49,653 nucleotides of DNA from an uncultured Verrucomicrobia subdivision 3 bacterium (GCA_903895255.1 CAITTG010000132.1:1-49653), one strand, 5' to 3'. Counted from the first letter of the stretch, positions 6,577-14,913 are shown. Notes: generated by a model not told the origin, from the letters alone. A program made the numbers and translations.

Positions 6577-7932
6577 TCAACGCCGCGGTTTGACGAGCCG
6601 GCCCATTGGCGACGATACAATGCGCCCGTTTGTAAATAGTGTCGTCCCCCTCAAAATGGTCTGGACGACGGTGCCCGTCAAGACGCGACCGGCATAGGGC
6701 GTTTGGCGGTGACGGTAAAACAGCTCGGCGGTTTGCACGGTGAAGGTCTGGCGCAAGTCCACGAGGGCGAGGTCGGCATCCGCGCCCGGGGCGAGGCGGC
6801 CCTTGGTGGCGGGCAGACCAAAGCGTTCGGCCACCTGGAAGCTGGTCAGTTGGGCCAGCAAGGACAGGGCGGCCTGGCGGTGAACATGGCCCTCGGTGAG
6901 CAGCAAGGGGAGCGTGTGCTGCACGCCGGAGATGCCACCCCAGACCTTGAAAAAATTGGGGTCGGTTTTCAAGTCTGGCGGCGCGGGGGAATGATCGGAA
7001 CCAACAGTGGCGATCTCGCCCGCGAGCAGGCGTTGCCAGAGCTTCTCGCGTTCCACGGAATCACGCAGAGGCGGGGCGCATTTGGCCACGGCCCCGAGCG
7101 CCTCCACATCGGTTTCCGTGAGGACCAGGTAATGCGGGCAGGTTTCGCAGGTGACATCGGCCCCGGCCGCGCGCGCGGCGGTCACGAGGGCCACGCCCGC
7201 GCCGGAGCTGACATGCACGATATGCAAGGCGCAACCGGTTTCGCCGGCGAGGTCGATGGCCACGCGGATGGCTTCCAGTTCCGCCGCCACGGGGCGCGAG
7301 TCCAGGTAGTCGCGGATGGTCCACTGCCCGGCGGCGATCCGGGCCTGGGCCAGTTGCTGCGTGAGTGCCTCGCTCTCCGCATGCACGGCCACCAGCCGGC
7401 CCAGTCCCGCGGCGCGGCGCATGCCGGCGCGGAGCGTGGCGGTGTCGGCGCGCGCGAAATCGGCGATGCCGCTGTTGGACATGAAGGCTTTGAAGCCAAT
7501 CACCCCGCGTTCGCTCAATGCTTCAAGCTGGTCGAGGTTCTCCGGGACGAGGCCGCCCCACAGGGCGAAGTCGGTCAGCGCGGATTCACCGGCCGCACGG
7601 TGTTTTAAATCGAAGCTGGCCGCATCCAGCGTGGGCGGATGGGCGTTGAGCGGCATGTCGAAAAACAGCGTGCCGCCGCCCGCCGCGAGGGCGCGGGAAC
7701 CGGTGCGGATGCCTTCCCACTCGGTGCGGCCGGGTTCGTTGAAATGGACATGCGAGTCGATCAGGCCGGGGAAAACATGCAGCCCGGTGGCATCGATTTC
7801 AGTCTGCGCGCTGCCGGCCACAGTGGCCGCCAGCGCGGTGATGCGGCCGGCGGCGATGCCGAGGTCGGCGACTTGCACCCCATCGGCGGTGACGACGCTG
7901 CCCTGGCGGATAATGAGGTCGAAGTTACTCAT
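6577..7932 (-). CDS. allB: Allantoinase
   Basis: The 451-residue cyclic amidohydrolase opens the hydantoin ring of allantoin to give allantoate. Metal motifs are DSHVHFNEPGRTEWEG (HxH), GFKAFMS (the carboxylated lysine position), HAES, HIVHVSSG and GSDHSPAP, all in the usual order. The start at 7932 (MSNFDLIIRQG) overlaps the end of the upstream allantoate amidohydrolase by eight bases (ATGAGTAA); a longer frame adds only ten unlikely residues. It belongs to the minus-strand urate operon. A dihydropyrimidinase is the main alternative, but the neighbours favour allantoinase. Confidence 0.95.
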   Translation of the reverse strand: MSNFDLIIRQGSVVTADGVQVADLGIAAGRITALAATVAGSAQTEIDATGLHVFPGLIDSHVHFNEPGRTEWEGIRTGSRALAAGGGTLFFDMPLNAHPPTLDAASFDLKHRAAGESALTDFALWGGLVPENLDQLEALSERGVIGFKAFMSNSGIADFARADTATLRAGMRRAAGLGRLVAVHAESEALTQQLAQARIAAGQWTIRDYLDSRPVAAELEAIRVAIDLAGETGCALHIVHVSSGAGVALVTAARAAGADVTCETCPHYLVLTETDVEALGAVAKCAPPLRDSVEREKLWQRLLAGEIATVGSDHSPAPPDLKTDPNFFKVWGGISGVQHTLPLLLTEGHVHRQAALSLLAQLTSFQVAERFGLPATKGRLAPGADADLALVDLRQTFTVQTAELFYRHRQTPYAGRVLTGTVVQTILRGTTLFTNGRIVSSPMGRLVKPRR

Positions 7933-9157
7933 GCTGCCGCGCCAGTTGCCGGACAAAATCAACCATCACGTCCAGCGCCACCGCCACATCGCCGGGTTTC
8001 ACAGATTCGTCCGGGTGGTGGCTGACGCCGTTTTTACAGCGGATAAACAGCATGGCGGTGGGCGTGAGCCCGGCCATTACCGCGGCGTCGTGGCCCGCGC
8101 CGCTGGGGAGGGCCACGCTCCGGGGTTCATGGTGCCGGACGGCATGCGCCAGCAACCGCGTCAGCGGCGGGGAGCAGTGGACGGAGGAGGTTTGCTGGAC
8201 TGGCTGCCAGTGCAGTTGCATTTTACGCAGCCGGGCAATTTTATGGGCGGCCTGTTGCAGCGCCGCCACGGCAGATTCCCGCGTGGCATCGGCTTGGTGC
8301 CGCACATCCAGGGTAAGCGTGGCGGTGCCGGAAATCACATTGCTGGCGCCGGGTTCGGCCTGAATCCGGCCCACGGTGGCGACGAGGCCCGCCTTTTTCC
8401 GCGCCTGCGATTCCACCGCCAGGATAAACTCCGCCGCCGCGCACAGCGCATCCGCGCGCAAGCTCATGGGGGTGGTGCCCGCATGACCGGCGCGGCCAAT
8501 AAATTCCACGAGCAAGCGGGACTGGCCGCTAATGCTCGTGACCACGCCCACGGACAAATCCTTTTGCTCCAGCACCGGTCCTTGCTCGATATGAGCTTCC
8601 AGATAACCCACCAGACTGGTGGCAGGCCAGCGGGCGGTGGATAGTTTGCCGGGATTACCACCAAAGCTGGCCACGGCTTCGCGCAAGGAAATGCCCGCCG
8701 CATCCCGGCGCGTCAGGTCTTTGGGGGCGAAGGTGCCGGCAACCACCCGGCTGCCCAGGTAGGTGGTCTGAAACCGCACGCCCTCTTCATCCGCAAAGCC
8801 AATGACGGCCAGGTCAAAGGGCAGCTGGCGACCTTCCGCACGGCAGGCCTCGACACAGGCGATGCCCAGCAGCACGCCGAGGGGACCGTCAAATTTCCCC
8901 GCGTTGCGGACCGTGTCCAGATGGGAGCCAAGCAGGAGGGTTTTGCGTTTCGCGGTTTTGACCGGCGCGCGCCCGATGAGGTTGCCGATGGCGTCCACGC
9001 TGGGAGTGAGCCCGGCCGCGCGCAGCCATTGGCCCACCAGTTGGTTGGCCCGGCCCATCGCGGGGCTGCCATAGGTGCGGGTGAGTTGTCCGGGAGTTTC
9101 GCTGAGGCGCGCCAGTTCCTCAATGCGCTGGAGAATCTGGGTGGCGCGGGGATCCAT
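7925..9157 (-). CDS. allC: Allantoate amidohydrolase
   Basis: The 410-residue M20-family metal hydrolase converts allantoate to ureidoglycine, CO2 and ammonia. Metal ligands sit in GSHLDTVRNAGKFDG (H79, D90), FADEEGVRFQ (E124/E125) and EAHIEQG (H189). TYLGSRVVAG and GRAGHAGTTPMSLRADAL are typical of allantoate and N-carbamoyl amino-acid hydrolases, and the C-terminus has SGAGHDAA and GVSHHPDE. The start at 9157 (MDPRATQ) lies two bases after the uraH stop; longer starts would run through uraH. It is one of two M20 enzymes in the locus. The other is UAH-like, so this one is assigned the allantoate step. Confidence 0.9.
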   Translation of the reverse strand: MDPRATQILQRIEELARLSETPGQLTRTYGSPAMGRANQLVGQWLRAAGLTPSVDAIGNLIGRAPVKTAKRKTLLLGSHLDTVRNAGKFDGPLGVLLGIACVEACRAEGRQLPFDLAVIGFADEEGVRFQTTYLGSRVVAGTFAPKDLTRRDAAGISLREAVASFGGNPGKLSTARWPATSLVGYLEAHIEQGPVLEQKDLSVGVVTSISGQSRLLVEFIGRAGHAGTTPMSLRADALCAAAEFILAVESQARKKAGLVATVGRIQAEPGASNVISGTATLTLDVRHQADATRESAVAALQQAAHKIARLRKMQLHWQPVQQTSSVHCSPPLTRLLAHAVRHHEPRSVALPSGAGHDAAVMAGLTPTAMLFIRCKNGVSHHPDESVKPGDVAVALDVMVDFVRQLARQHE

Positions 9158-9159
9158 GA

Positions 9160-9516
9160 TCAACTGCCCCGGTAGGTCGAGTAAGCCCAAGGCGAGCAGA
9201 GCAAGGGCACATGATAACTGGCCCCGGCATCGGCAATGCCCACGCGCACGGGCACCTGGTCGAGAAACCGGACCTTGGGCAGCACGGTGCCCCGGGCGGT
9301 GAAATAATCGCCCACGTGAAAAATAATTTCGTAAACGCCGGGCTCCATCTCCTCGGCGGCGAGCAAGGGTTGCTCGGTGCGGCCCTCGGCGTTGGTGCGG
9401 GCGGTGATGACCAACTCGCGGTCGTCCCGGGTGATGCGCCACAGCTCAATCTTCATCCCCTGGGCGGGGGACCCGTGCGCCGTGTCCAAAACATGGGTGC
9501 TCAGTTTAGCAGGCAT
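9160..9516 (-). CDS. uraH: 5-hydroxyisourate hydrolase (transthyretin-like)
   Basis: The 118-residue protein hydrolyses 5-hydroxyisourate, the unstable product of urate oxidase, to OHCU. It shows the family's N-terminal LSTHVLDTAHG with the catalytic His (H8), a central EIIFHVGDYF, and the hallmark C-terminal SPWAYSTYRGS. Length is normal for the tetrameric enzyme and there is no signal peptide, so it is cytoplasmic. It lies between the beta-lactamase-family gene (53-base gap) and allantoate amidohydrolase (two-base gap). Confidence 0.97.
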   Translation of the reverse strand: MPAKLSTHVLDTAHGSPAQGMKIELWRITRDDRELVITARTNAEGRTEQPLLAAEEMEPGVYEIIFHVGDYFTARGTVLPKVRFLDQVPVRVGIADAGASYHVPLLCSPWAYSTYRGS

Positions 9517-9569
9517 ACGCTGCGACCTTAAAAGGCGGCGGCGGCGGAATCAAATCAAAACGCACGCCT

Positions 9570-10739
9570 TCACTGCCAGGAAACCTTGCCGGCCAGTTTC
9601 AAAATCTCCCGGCCCATTTGGTCGATGGTGCTGTCCCCGGCGAAGGCATCGCCGTAATTGGATAGAATCACCACCCCCACGCGGTTTTGCCGGTCAAAAG
9701 CAATGAAGCTGTAATAGCCGCCCGTGCCGCCATTATGCCAGTAAACCACCCGGCCATCGACCGGCTCTTCGATTTGCCAGCCCAGTCCCACCCCGCCGCT
9801 GAATTCTTTGAAGTGGTATTTCCGGGCCTCGGCGAGGGCCTGATCAATGGGCGTGTCGTTGGTCTCCAGGTTGGCGGAAACCAAGGTGAGCAGATCATGG
9901 GCATTGGAGCGCAGCGCGCCGCAACCGGCCAGGACGTCCATGTCCCAATTGGGCACCACGCGGCCCTGGGGGTTGTGACCGGGGGCGAGGCGGTCCTGTT
10001 GTTCGGGGTTGAGATGCTGGACGGTGTTGGTCAGGCCCAGTGGTGCGCAGACGGTTTGCTGAACCAGGGTTTCATAAGGCAGGCTGGTTTTGCGCGCGAG
10101 CAACTGTCCCAGCAGGCCAAAACCGTAATTGGAATAGTCGGAGGTTTTGCCGGGTTCGGCCTTGAGCTGGACTTGCGCCAGGCTTTGGTAAAGGTCGGCG
10201 GCGGTATAACTGAGATACGGGTTGAGTTCGTTGGTGACGGTGGCGTCCCAATTGGGTGGCAGACGTGGTAGACCGGCGGTGTGAGTCGCGAGTTGTTCCA
10301 GGGTGATTTCGTGGCCGTTCTTCTGCGGCGACACCACCCCAGGCGGCAGGTACAGGCGGATGGGATCGGTGAGTTTTACCACGCCGTCGCGGGCCAGTTT
10401 TGCGAGGGTGACGCCGGTGAAGACCTTGGTGATGGAGCCAATTTCAAACAGCGTCTGGCCATTCGGCGGATCGTTCCGGGCGGCGCTGGTCCGGCCGAAG
10501 CCGCTGATGTTGGCATGGTCGCCCTGGTAGAGGCCAATCACGAGACCGGCCTCGGGCCGGCGGGTGACATAATCCACGCCCAACTGCGCGGTGCGCTGGG
10601 AGAGGTCGTGGGTGTCGGGTTGATTTTTATACTGGTGCTGTTCGTGAAGCACGTACCCCAGCAGGGCGCCAAAGCTCACCACCAGAAAGATCAGGACGAG
10701 TCCGGTGCCAATCAGCACAGCTTTAAAGGGCTTTTTCAT
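9570..10739 (-). CDS. Membrane-anchored serine hydrolase, beta-lactamase (class C) family
   Basis: The 389-residue protein begins with a transmembrane or signal-anchor segment (about residues 7-30), so its catalytic domain should lie outside the cytoplasmic membrane. The penicillin-binding-protein/class C fold is complete, with SITK (S102-K105), YSN (Y202-N204) and HNGG (H335) in place of KTG. Members act as beta-lactamases, esterases or D-amino-peptidases; the substrate cannot be told here. It starts two bases after uraD and precedes uraH by 53 bases, so it is wholly inside the urate operon, an unexpected place for an exported enzyme. Whether it helps purine use or is a passenger is unknown. 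Confidence 0.85.
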   Translation of the reverse strand: MKKPFKAVLIGTGLVLIFLVVSFGALLGYVLHEQHQYKNQPDTHDLSQRTAQLGVDYVTRRPEAGLVIGLYQGDHANISGFGRTSAARNDPPNGQTLFEIGSITKVFTGVTLAKLARDGVVKLTDPIRLYLPPGVVSPQKNGHEITLEQLATHTAGLPRLPPNWDATVTNELNPYLSYTAADLYQSLAQVQLKAEPGKTSDYSNYGFGLLGQLLARKTSLPYETLVQQTVCAPLGLTNTVQHLNPEQQDRLAPGHNPQGRVVPNWDMDVLAGCGALRSNAHDLLTLVSANLETNDTPIDQALAEARKYHFKEFSGGVGLGWQIEEPVDGRVVYWHNGGTGGYYSFIAFDRQNRVGVVILSNYGDAFAGDSTIDQMGREILKLAGKVSWQ

Positions 10740-10741
10740 AT

Positions 10742-11311
10742 TTATTCCTCGGTCACGAGGTCGGCCAGGCGCAGACCGGCAATTTGGTCGATTTCCTCCA
10801 GGGCGGCGGCAATTTCTTGTTCTCGGGAATGCTGGAGCCGGCGCTCAAAGCCGGCGAGGATGGCAGCCTTGCGGTTGAGCCGGGCGCAAATCACGAACGG
10901 GAAGCCAAATTTCGCCTGGTATTCACGGTTGTATAGCTGGAACAAGTTGACCTCAGCGGGGGCGAGCTGGTCGAGCCCGGCCGCGGCCTGTTCGCGGGTG
11001 GAGGCGGACGTCAGGGAGCCGGCGAGCGCGGCGCGGCCCACGAGGTCGGGGTGCGCGCGGATGAGGGCGAGTTGGGCCTCCGGCCCCGCCTCCCGGACGG
11101 TGGCGCACAGGGCGGCGTGCAATTGCACGCGGCTGGCAAAGGGGCGGCGGGACCAGGTTTGCGCGGCGATCCACGGGGAGTGTTCGAAGACCGGGCCGAG
11201 GACGTCCGTGAAGGCCCCCTGCCCCAGCGCGTTGAGCTGCGCGAGCGCGAGGCGATTTTGATTGGTTGCGATACTCACCAGAATGGCCTTATGCTGGCTG
11301 GATAAGGACAC
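10742..11311 (-). CDS. uraD: OHCU decarboxylase
   Basis: The 189-residue protein should decarboxylate 2-oxo-4-hydroxy-4-carboxy-5-ureidoimidazoline to S-allantoin, giving stereospecific product. Family signatures are FEHSPWIA, IRAHPDLVGRAALAG, STREQAAAGLD and the C-terminal KFGFPFVICARL with REQEIAAALEEI. The start is uncertain. The longest start is GTG 11311, only 22 bases from the divergent uox ATG; a GTG eleven codons further in has AAGG at good spacing and also fits. It is the first gene of the minus-strand uraD-bla-uraH-allC-allB-allE run. Confidence 0.93.
   Translation of the reverse strand: MSLSSQHKAILVSIATNQNRLALAQLNALGQGAFTDVLGPVFEHSPWIAAQTWSRRPFASRVQLHAALCATVREAGPEAQLALIRAHPDLVGRAALAGSLTSASTREQAAAGLDQLAPAEVNLFQLYNREYQAKFGFPFVICARLNRKAAILAGFERRLQHSREQEIAAALEEIDQIAGLRLADLVTEE
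11266..11295 (+). promoter_or_regulatory. Candidate uox promoter inside uraD
   Basis: TTGCGA (11266-11271), an 18-base spacer and TATGCT (11290-11295) lie 38 bases before the uox ATG, within the 5' end of the divergent uraD gene. TATGCT is also the -10 box at efp and hisI. Confidence 0.35.
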
Positions 11312-11333
11312 CGGCGCAAGACCGGAAGGCGAT

Positions 11334-12170
11334 ATGAAACTAATACAGCATAATTACGGCAAGGCCCGGGTGCGGGTCATGAAAATCTTCCGCGCGGACG
11401 GGCAGCATACGCTCAAGGAACTCGAGGTGGCCGTGAAATTGCAGGGCGATTTTGACGCCTCCTTCACCCAGGCGGACAACCGGCTGGTGGTGGCGACCGA
11501 TTCCATGAAGAACACGGTCTATGTGCTGGCCCAGGACCACCTGGGGGCGGAGACCGAGGAATTCGGCCGGTTCCTGGGCACCCATTTCCTGAACACGTAT
11601 CCGCAAGTGGCGCGGGTGGAGATTGGTTTGAGCGAACATGGCTGGGCGCGCCTGACCATCGACGGCAAACCCCATCCCCATGCGTTCCAGGAAGCAGGCC
11701 GGGGCCGGCCCACGGTGAAAATCGTGTGCACCCGGGAATCCACGGTGGTGGAATCGGGGGTGGAGGATTTGTTGATTCTCAAAACGACCGGCTCTGGGTT
11801 TGAAAATTTCGTCCGCGACCAATACACCACCCTGCCGGAAACGGCCGACCGCATTCTGGCAACGAGGCTCAAGGCGGTGTGGACTTACCTGGGGACCCCG
11901 GCGAGTTACCGGCAGACCAACGACGCGATCATTGCGGCGATGCTGGCGGTGTTTGCGGAGCAGTATAGTCCGTCGGTGCAGGTGACGCTGTTTCAAATGG
12001 GCGGGGCGGCGTTGCGGGTCGCGCCGGAAATTTCGCAGATTCACCTGGCGATGCCCAACCAGCATTGCCTGCCGGTGAACCTGGCGCCATTCGGGCGCGC
12101 CAATCCCAACGAAATCTTTGTGCCCACCGACGAGCCCCACGGACAGATCGAGGGCACGGTGGCGCGGTAG
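11334..12170 (+). CDS. uox: Urate oxidase (uricase)
   Basis: The 278-residue cofactor-free oxidase turns urate and O2 into 5-hydroxyisourate and H2O2. Its two T-fold domains are visible: HNYGKARVRVMKIFR at the start, the active-site VVATDSMKNTVYVLA (about residues 54-68), TGSGFENFVRDQYTTLPE, and the C-terminal PNPNEIFVPTDEPHG-like end (ANPNEIFVPTDEPHGQIEG). ATG 11334 has GGAAGG six bases upstream. It is divergent from uraD with almost no gap, so the two promoters must lie within each other's coding sequence, which suggests joint regulation. No catalase is in the window. Confidence 0.97.
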   Translation: MKLIQHNYGKARVRVMKIFRADGQHTLKELEVAVKLQGDFDASFTQADNRLVVATDSMKNTVYVLAQDHLGAETEEFGRFLGTHFLNTYPQVARVEIGLSEHGWARLTIDGKPHPHAFQEAGRGRPTVKIVCTRESTVVESGVEDLLILKTTGSGFENFVRDQYTTLPETADRILATRLKAVWTYLGTPASYRQTNDAIIAAMLAVFAEQYSPSVQVTLFQMGGAALRVAPEISQIHLAMPNQHCLPVNLAPFGRANPNEIFVPTDEPHGQIEGTVAR

Positions 12171-12195
12171 CCGGCGATTTCGCTGCGAGTGCCGC

Positions 12196-12224
12196 TTGAA
12201 GTCCGGCGCGGGGAACGGTATTGT
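12196..12224 (+). promoter_or_regulatory. Promoter giving a likely leaderless mRNA for the HTH-MBL gene
   Basis: TTGAAG (12196-12201), a 17-base spacer and TATTGT (12219-12224) end seven bases before ATG 12232, so transcription would start at or beside the initiation codon. No Shine-Dalgarno sequence is present. Confidence 0.5.
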
Positions 12225-12231
12225 CCCCGGC

Positions 12232-13053
12232 ATGAATCTCGAAGACAACATTGGCGACATTGTCAGCAAAGCGCGGCTGATGACGGGCATTGCCCCCGCC
12301 GCCGCCGCCCAGGCCGCGGGTATTTCCGAAGCGGAACTGGCCAGCCTGGAGACCGCCGCGCAAGTGCCGGCCAAAATGAATTTCCCCGCCCTGGCCAAGG
12401 TGCTGGATTTGGATCCTAAAAAACTGGCGGGCATCGCGCAGGGCTGGTTGCCCGCGCCGGAGGATCTCAGCCGCTGGCATGAAATCCGGGTGTTCACCAC
12501 CGTGGAGGACGGCGGGAGCGTGAATAGCTATCTGGTCTGGGACGAGGTGAACCAGGAGGCGGCGCTGTTTGACACGGGGTTTGACGCCACGGCCGCGCTC
12601 GCATGTGTGGCGGCCAACCAGTTGCAATTGCGCCATGTCTTCATCACGCACTCGCATTATGACCATGTGCAGGCGCTCCCGCAGATCCGCGCCGCCTGGC
12701 CCAAAGTGCGCATTCACACCAGTTCCAAAAACGCGCCGGTGGACCAGCGGAACAAGCCCAGCGAGATCATCCATCTCGGCGGCCTGCGGGTGACCTACCG
12801 CGAGACGCCCGGCCATGCCGAGGATGGCGTGACCTATGTCATCGGCAACTGGCAGGAAGACGCGCCGCATATCGCGGTGGTGGGCGATGCGATTTTCGCC
12901 GGCTCCATGGGCCGGGGGAATGATTCCTGGACGCTGGCCCGGCAAAAAGTGCGCGAACAGATTTTAACCCTGCCCGCCGACACGCTGATCTGCCCCGGCC
13001 ATGGCCCGCTCACCACGGTGGCGGAGGAGTTGGCGCATAATCCGTTTTTTTAA
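12232..13053 (+). CDS. HTH domain fused to a metallo-beta-lactamase-fold hydrolase
   Basis: This is a 273-residue two-part protein. Residues 8-70 look like a Cro/C1-type helix-turn-helix (VSKARLMTGIAPAAAAQAAGISEAELASLETA). Residues 85-273 form an MBL hydrolase of the glyoxalase II-like group: THSHYDH (H140, H142, D144, H145), TPGHAEDG (H195), VVGDAIFAG (D219) and CPGHGPLT (H257), which gives a full two-metal site. It may be a glyoxalase II-like thioesterase or related hydrolase with a DNA-binding or protein-docking head; the substrate is unknown. ATG 12232 is fixed by a promoter ending seven bases before it. It lies between uox and ilvN on the same strand. Confidence 0.85.
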   Translation: MNLEDNIGDIVSKARLMTGIAPAAAAQAAGISEAELASLETAAQVPAKMNFPALAKVLDLDPKKLAGIAQGWLPAPEDLSRWHEIRVFTTVEDGGSVNSYLVWDEVNQEAALFDTGFDATAALACVAANQLQLRHVFITHSHYDHVQALPQIRAAWPKVRIHTSSKNAPVDQRNKPSEIIHLGGLRVTYRETPGHAEDGVTYVIGNWQEDAPHIAVVGDAIFAGSMGRGNDSWTLARQKVREQILTLPADTLICPGHGPLTTVAEELAHNPFF

Positions 13054-13066
13054 GGATATTTGCAAT

Positions 13067-13095
13067 TTGACCAGTACCCGCCGGGCTGCTAGCCT
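13067..13095 (+). promoter_or_regulatory. Candidate ilvNC promoter
   Basis: TTGACC (13067-13072), a 17-base spacer and TAGCCT (13090-13095), preceded by TGC, lie 24 bases before ilvN. No leader peptide rich in Ile, Leu or Val is visible between the upstream stop and ATG 13120, so classical attenuation is unlikely. Confidence 0.4.
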
Positions 13096-13119
13096 TGTGA
13101 CCCGTTTCACCGGGATTTT

Positions 13120-13593
13120 ATGCGACATACCATTTCAGTGCTCGTGGAAAACAAGTTCGGCGTGCTCACGCGCGTGGCCGGGCTGTTCAGCGGTCGTGGT
13201 TACAACATCGACACGCTCAACGTCGGTCCCACCCAGGACCCGGCGGTGTCCCGCATGACCATCATCACCCATGGTGATGAGGCCACGCTGGAGCAAATCA
13301 TCAAGCAGTTGAACAAGCTGCCCGACGTCCTGAAAGTCATCAATTTCGGCGAGGGCGAGTTTGTGGACCGCGAACTGGTGCTGGTGAAGGTCAGCGTGGA
13401 CTCCCAGTCGCGCGCCGAGGTGATGCAGATCACCGACATTTTCCGCGCCAAAATCGTGGATGTCCAGCCCAAGTCCCTCACCATCGAGATCACGGGCAAC
13501 GAAAGCAAAGTCGATAAATTTGTGGACCTCATGCAGTCCTTCGGCGTGACCGAACTGACCCGCACCGGCAAAATCGCCGTCTCCCGGAAGTAA
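13120..13593 (+). CDS. ilvN: Acetolactate synthase small (regulatory) subunit
   Basis: The 157-residue regulatory subunit binds valine and activates the catalytic subunit IlvB in branched-chain amino-acid synthesis. The N-terminal ACT domain reads MRHTISVLVENKFGVLTRVAGLFSGRGYNIDTLNVG, followed by SRMTIITHGDE. The C-terminal domain contains VVDVQPKSLTIEITGNESKVD and FGVTELTRTGKIAVSR. Length is typical of IlvH/IlvN. It precedes ilvC by 39 bases in an operon-like arrangement. The large subunit ilvB is not next to it, which is unusual. Confidence 0.97.
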   Translation: MRHTISVLVENKFGVLTRVAGLFSGRGYNIDTLNVGPTQDPAVSRMTIITHGDEATLEQIIKQLNKLPDVLKVINFGEGEFVDRELVLVKVSVDSQSRAEVMQITDIFRAKIVDVQPKSLTIEITGNESKVDKFVDLMQSFGVTELTRTGKIAVSRK

Positions 13594-13632
13594 CCCCCCC
13601 TTTCAACCTCAACCACCAACCTGTTAATTAAA

Positions 13633-14655
13633 ATGGCCAAAGTGTACACCGACAAAGACGCCGATTTGGGCGTGCTCAAAAACAAAACCCTCGCCGTGCT
13701 CGGCTTTGGCTCCCAAGGCCATGCTCACGCGCTGAACCTCAAGGAAAGCGGCCTGAAAGTCATCATCGGCCTCTATGAGGGCAGCAAGTCCATCGCGGTG
13801 GCCCGCGAAAAGGGCTTTGAAGTGCTCCCCACGGCCGAGGCCGTGAAAGCCGCCGACGTGATCATGGTCGCGCTGCCGGACACCAAGCAACCCGCCGCCT
13901 ACGTCAAGGACATCGAGCCGAACCTGACCAAGGGCAAGACCCTCCTGTTCTCGCACGGTTTCTCCATCCATTTCAAGACGATTGTTCCGCCGAAAAACGT
14001 GAACGTCATCATGGTCGCCCCCAAGGGCCCCGGCCACATCGTTCGCCGCCAGTACACCGAAGGCAAAGGCGTGCCGTCGCTCATCGCCGTGTATCAGAAC
14101 CCGGGCAAGGATGCCAAGAAGATCGCCCTGGCCTGGGCCAAGGGCATCGGCGGCACCCGCGCCGGCGTGCTCGAAACCAATTTCCGCGAGGAAACCGAAA
14201 CCGACCTGTTCGGCGAACAGACCGTGCTCTGCGGCGGGGCCAGCGCCCTCGTGCAGGCCGGGTTTGAAGTGCTCGTCGAGGCCGGCTACTCCCCCGAAAT
14301 GGCTTATTTCGAATGTCTGCATGAATTGAAGTTGATTGTGGACCTCATGAACGAGGCCGGCATCAGCGGCATGCGCTTTTCCATCTCCGAAACCGCCAAG
14401 TGGGGCGATGTTTCCGTCGGACCCAAGATCATTGATGCCAGCGTGAAAAAACGCATGGCCGCCGCCTTGAAGGACATCCAGTCCGGCAAGTTTGCCAAAA
14501 CCTGGGTGAAGGAATACCAATCCGGCTATCCGAAATACAACGCCCTGCTCAAAAAGGGCGAGCAGCATCCGATCGAAAAAACCGGTGCCAAGCTCCGCGC
14601 GTTGATGCCCTGGATGAAGAAGCGCTCCATCAAGGGCACCCAGGCCGCTTATTAA
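13633..14655 (+). CDS. ilvC: Ketol-acid reductoisomerase, class I
   Basis: The 340-residue NADPH enzyme isomerises and reduces acetolactate or acetohydroxybutyrate in Ile, Leu and Val synthesis. The N-terminal Rossmann domain has LGFGSQGHAHALNLKESG (about residues 20-37), then HGFSIHFKTIVPPKNV and APKGPGHIVRRQY. The C-terminal knotted domain has ETNFREETETDLFGEQTVLCGG and EMAYFECLHELKLIVDLMNEAG, with the acidic metal ligands. Length marks the short class I form. Codon use (many AAG and GAA codons) suggests good expression. It follows ilvN and is closed by a strong terminator. Confidence 0.98.
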   Translation: MAKVYTDKDADLGVLKNKTLAVLGFGSQGHAHALNLKESGLKVIIGLYEGSKSIAVAREKGFEVLPTAEAVKAADVIMVALPDTKQPAAYVKDIEPNLTKGKTLLFSHGFSIHFKTIVPPKNVNVIMVAPKGPGHIVRRQYTEGKGVPSLIAVYQNPGKDAKKIALAWAKGIGGTRAGVLETNFREETETDLFGEQTVLCGGASALVQAGFEVLVEAGYSPEMAYFECLHELKLIVDLMNEAGISGMRFSISETAKWGDVSVGPKIIDASVKKRMAAALKDIQSGKFAKTWVKEYQSGYPKYNALLKKGEQHPIEKTGAKLRALMPWMKKRSIKGTQAAY

Positions 14656-14676
14656 AAAATATCAACTTTAAATCGA

Positions 14677-14704
14677 AGCCGCTGGATTGCTCCAGCGGCT
14701 TTTT
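14677..14704 (+). terminator. Rho-independent terminator after ilvC
   Basis: AGCCGCTGGA (14677-14686), loop TTGC and TCCAGCGGCT (14691-14700) form a perfect 10-bp stem followed by TTTT. It ends the ilvN-ilvC transcript 21 bases past the stop. Confidence 0.9.
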
Positions 14705-14913
14705 GATTTTCCGGTTCCGCAAGCGGATTATCTTAAAAACAGCATTAAGAACCAATTAACCACACCGATAAACCTTGATTAAATAACCCGGCATCACCCA
14801 CGCCAAAAACGAGTCCAAGCGGGCGCAGATTCTGGCGGCGCTATAATCGCTGGCCGCACACCGTTGAACGACTGTGTTGCCTTACGCGTTGCCACCGGAA
14901 AAGTGTTTTACTT

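Noticed and set aside
13040..13119. Leader-peptide attenuator before ilvN
   Set aside because: No short frame rich in Ile, Leu or Val and no alternating hairpins are visible.
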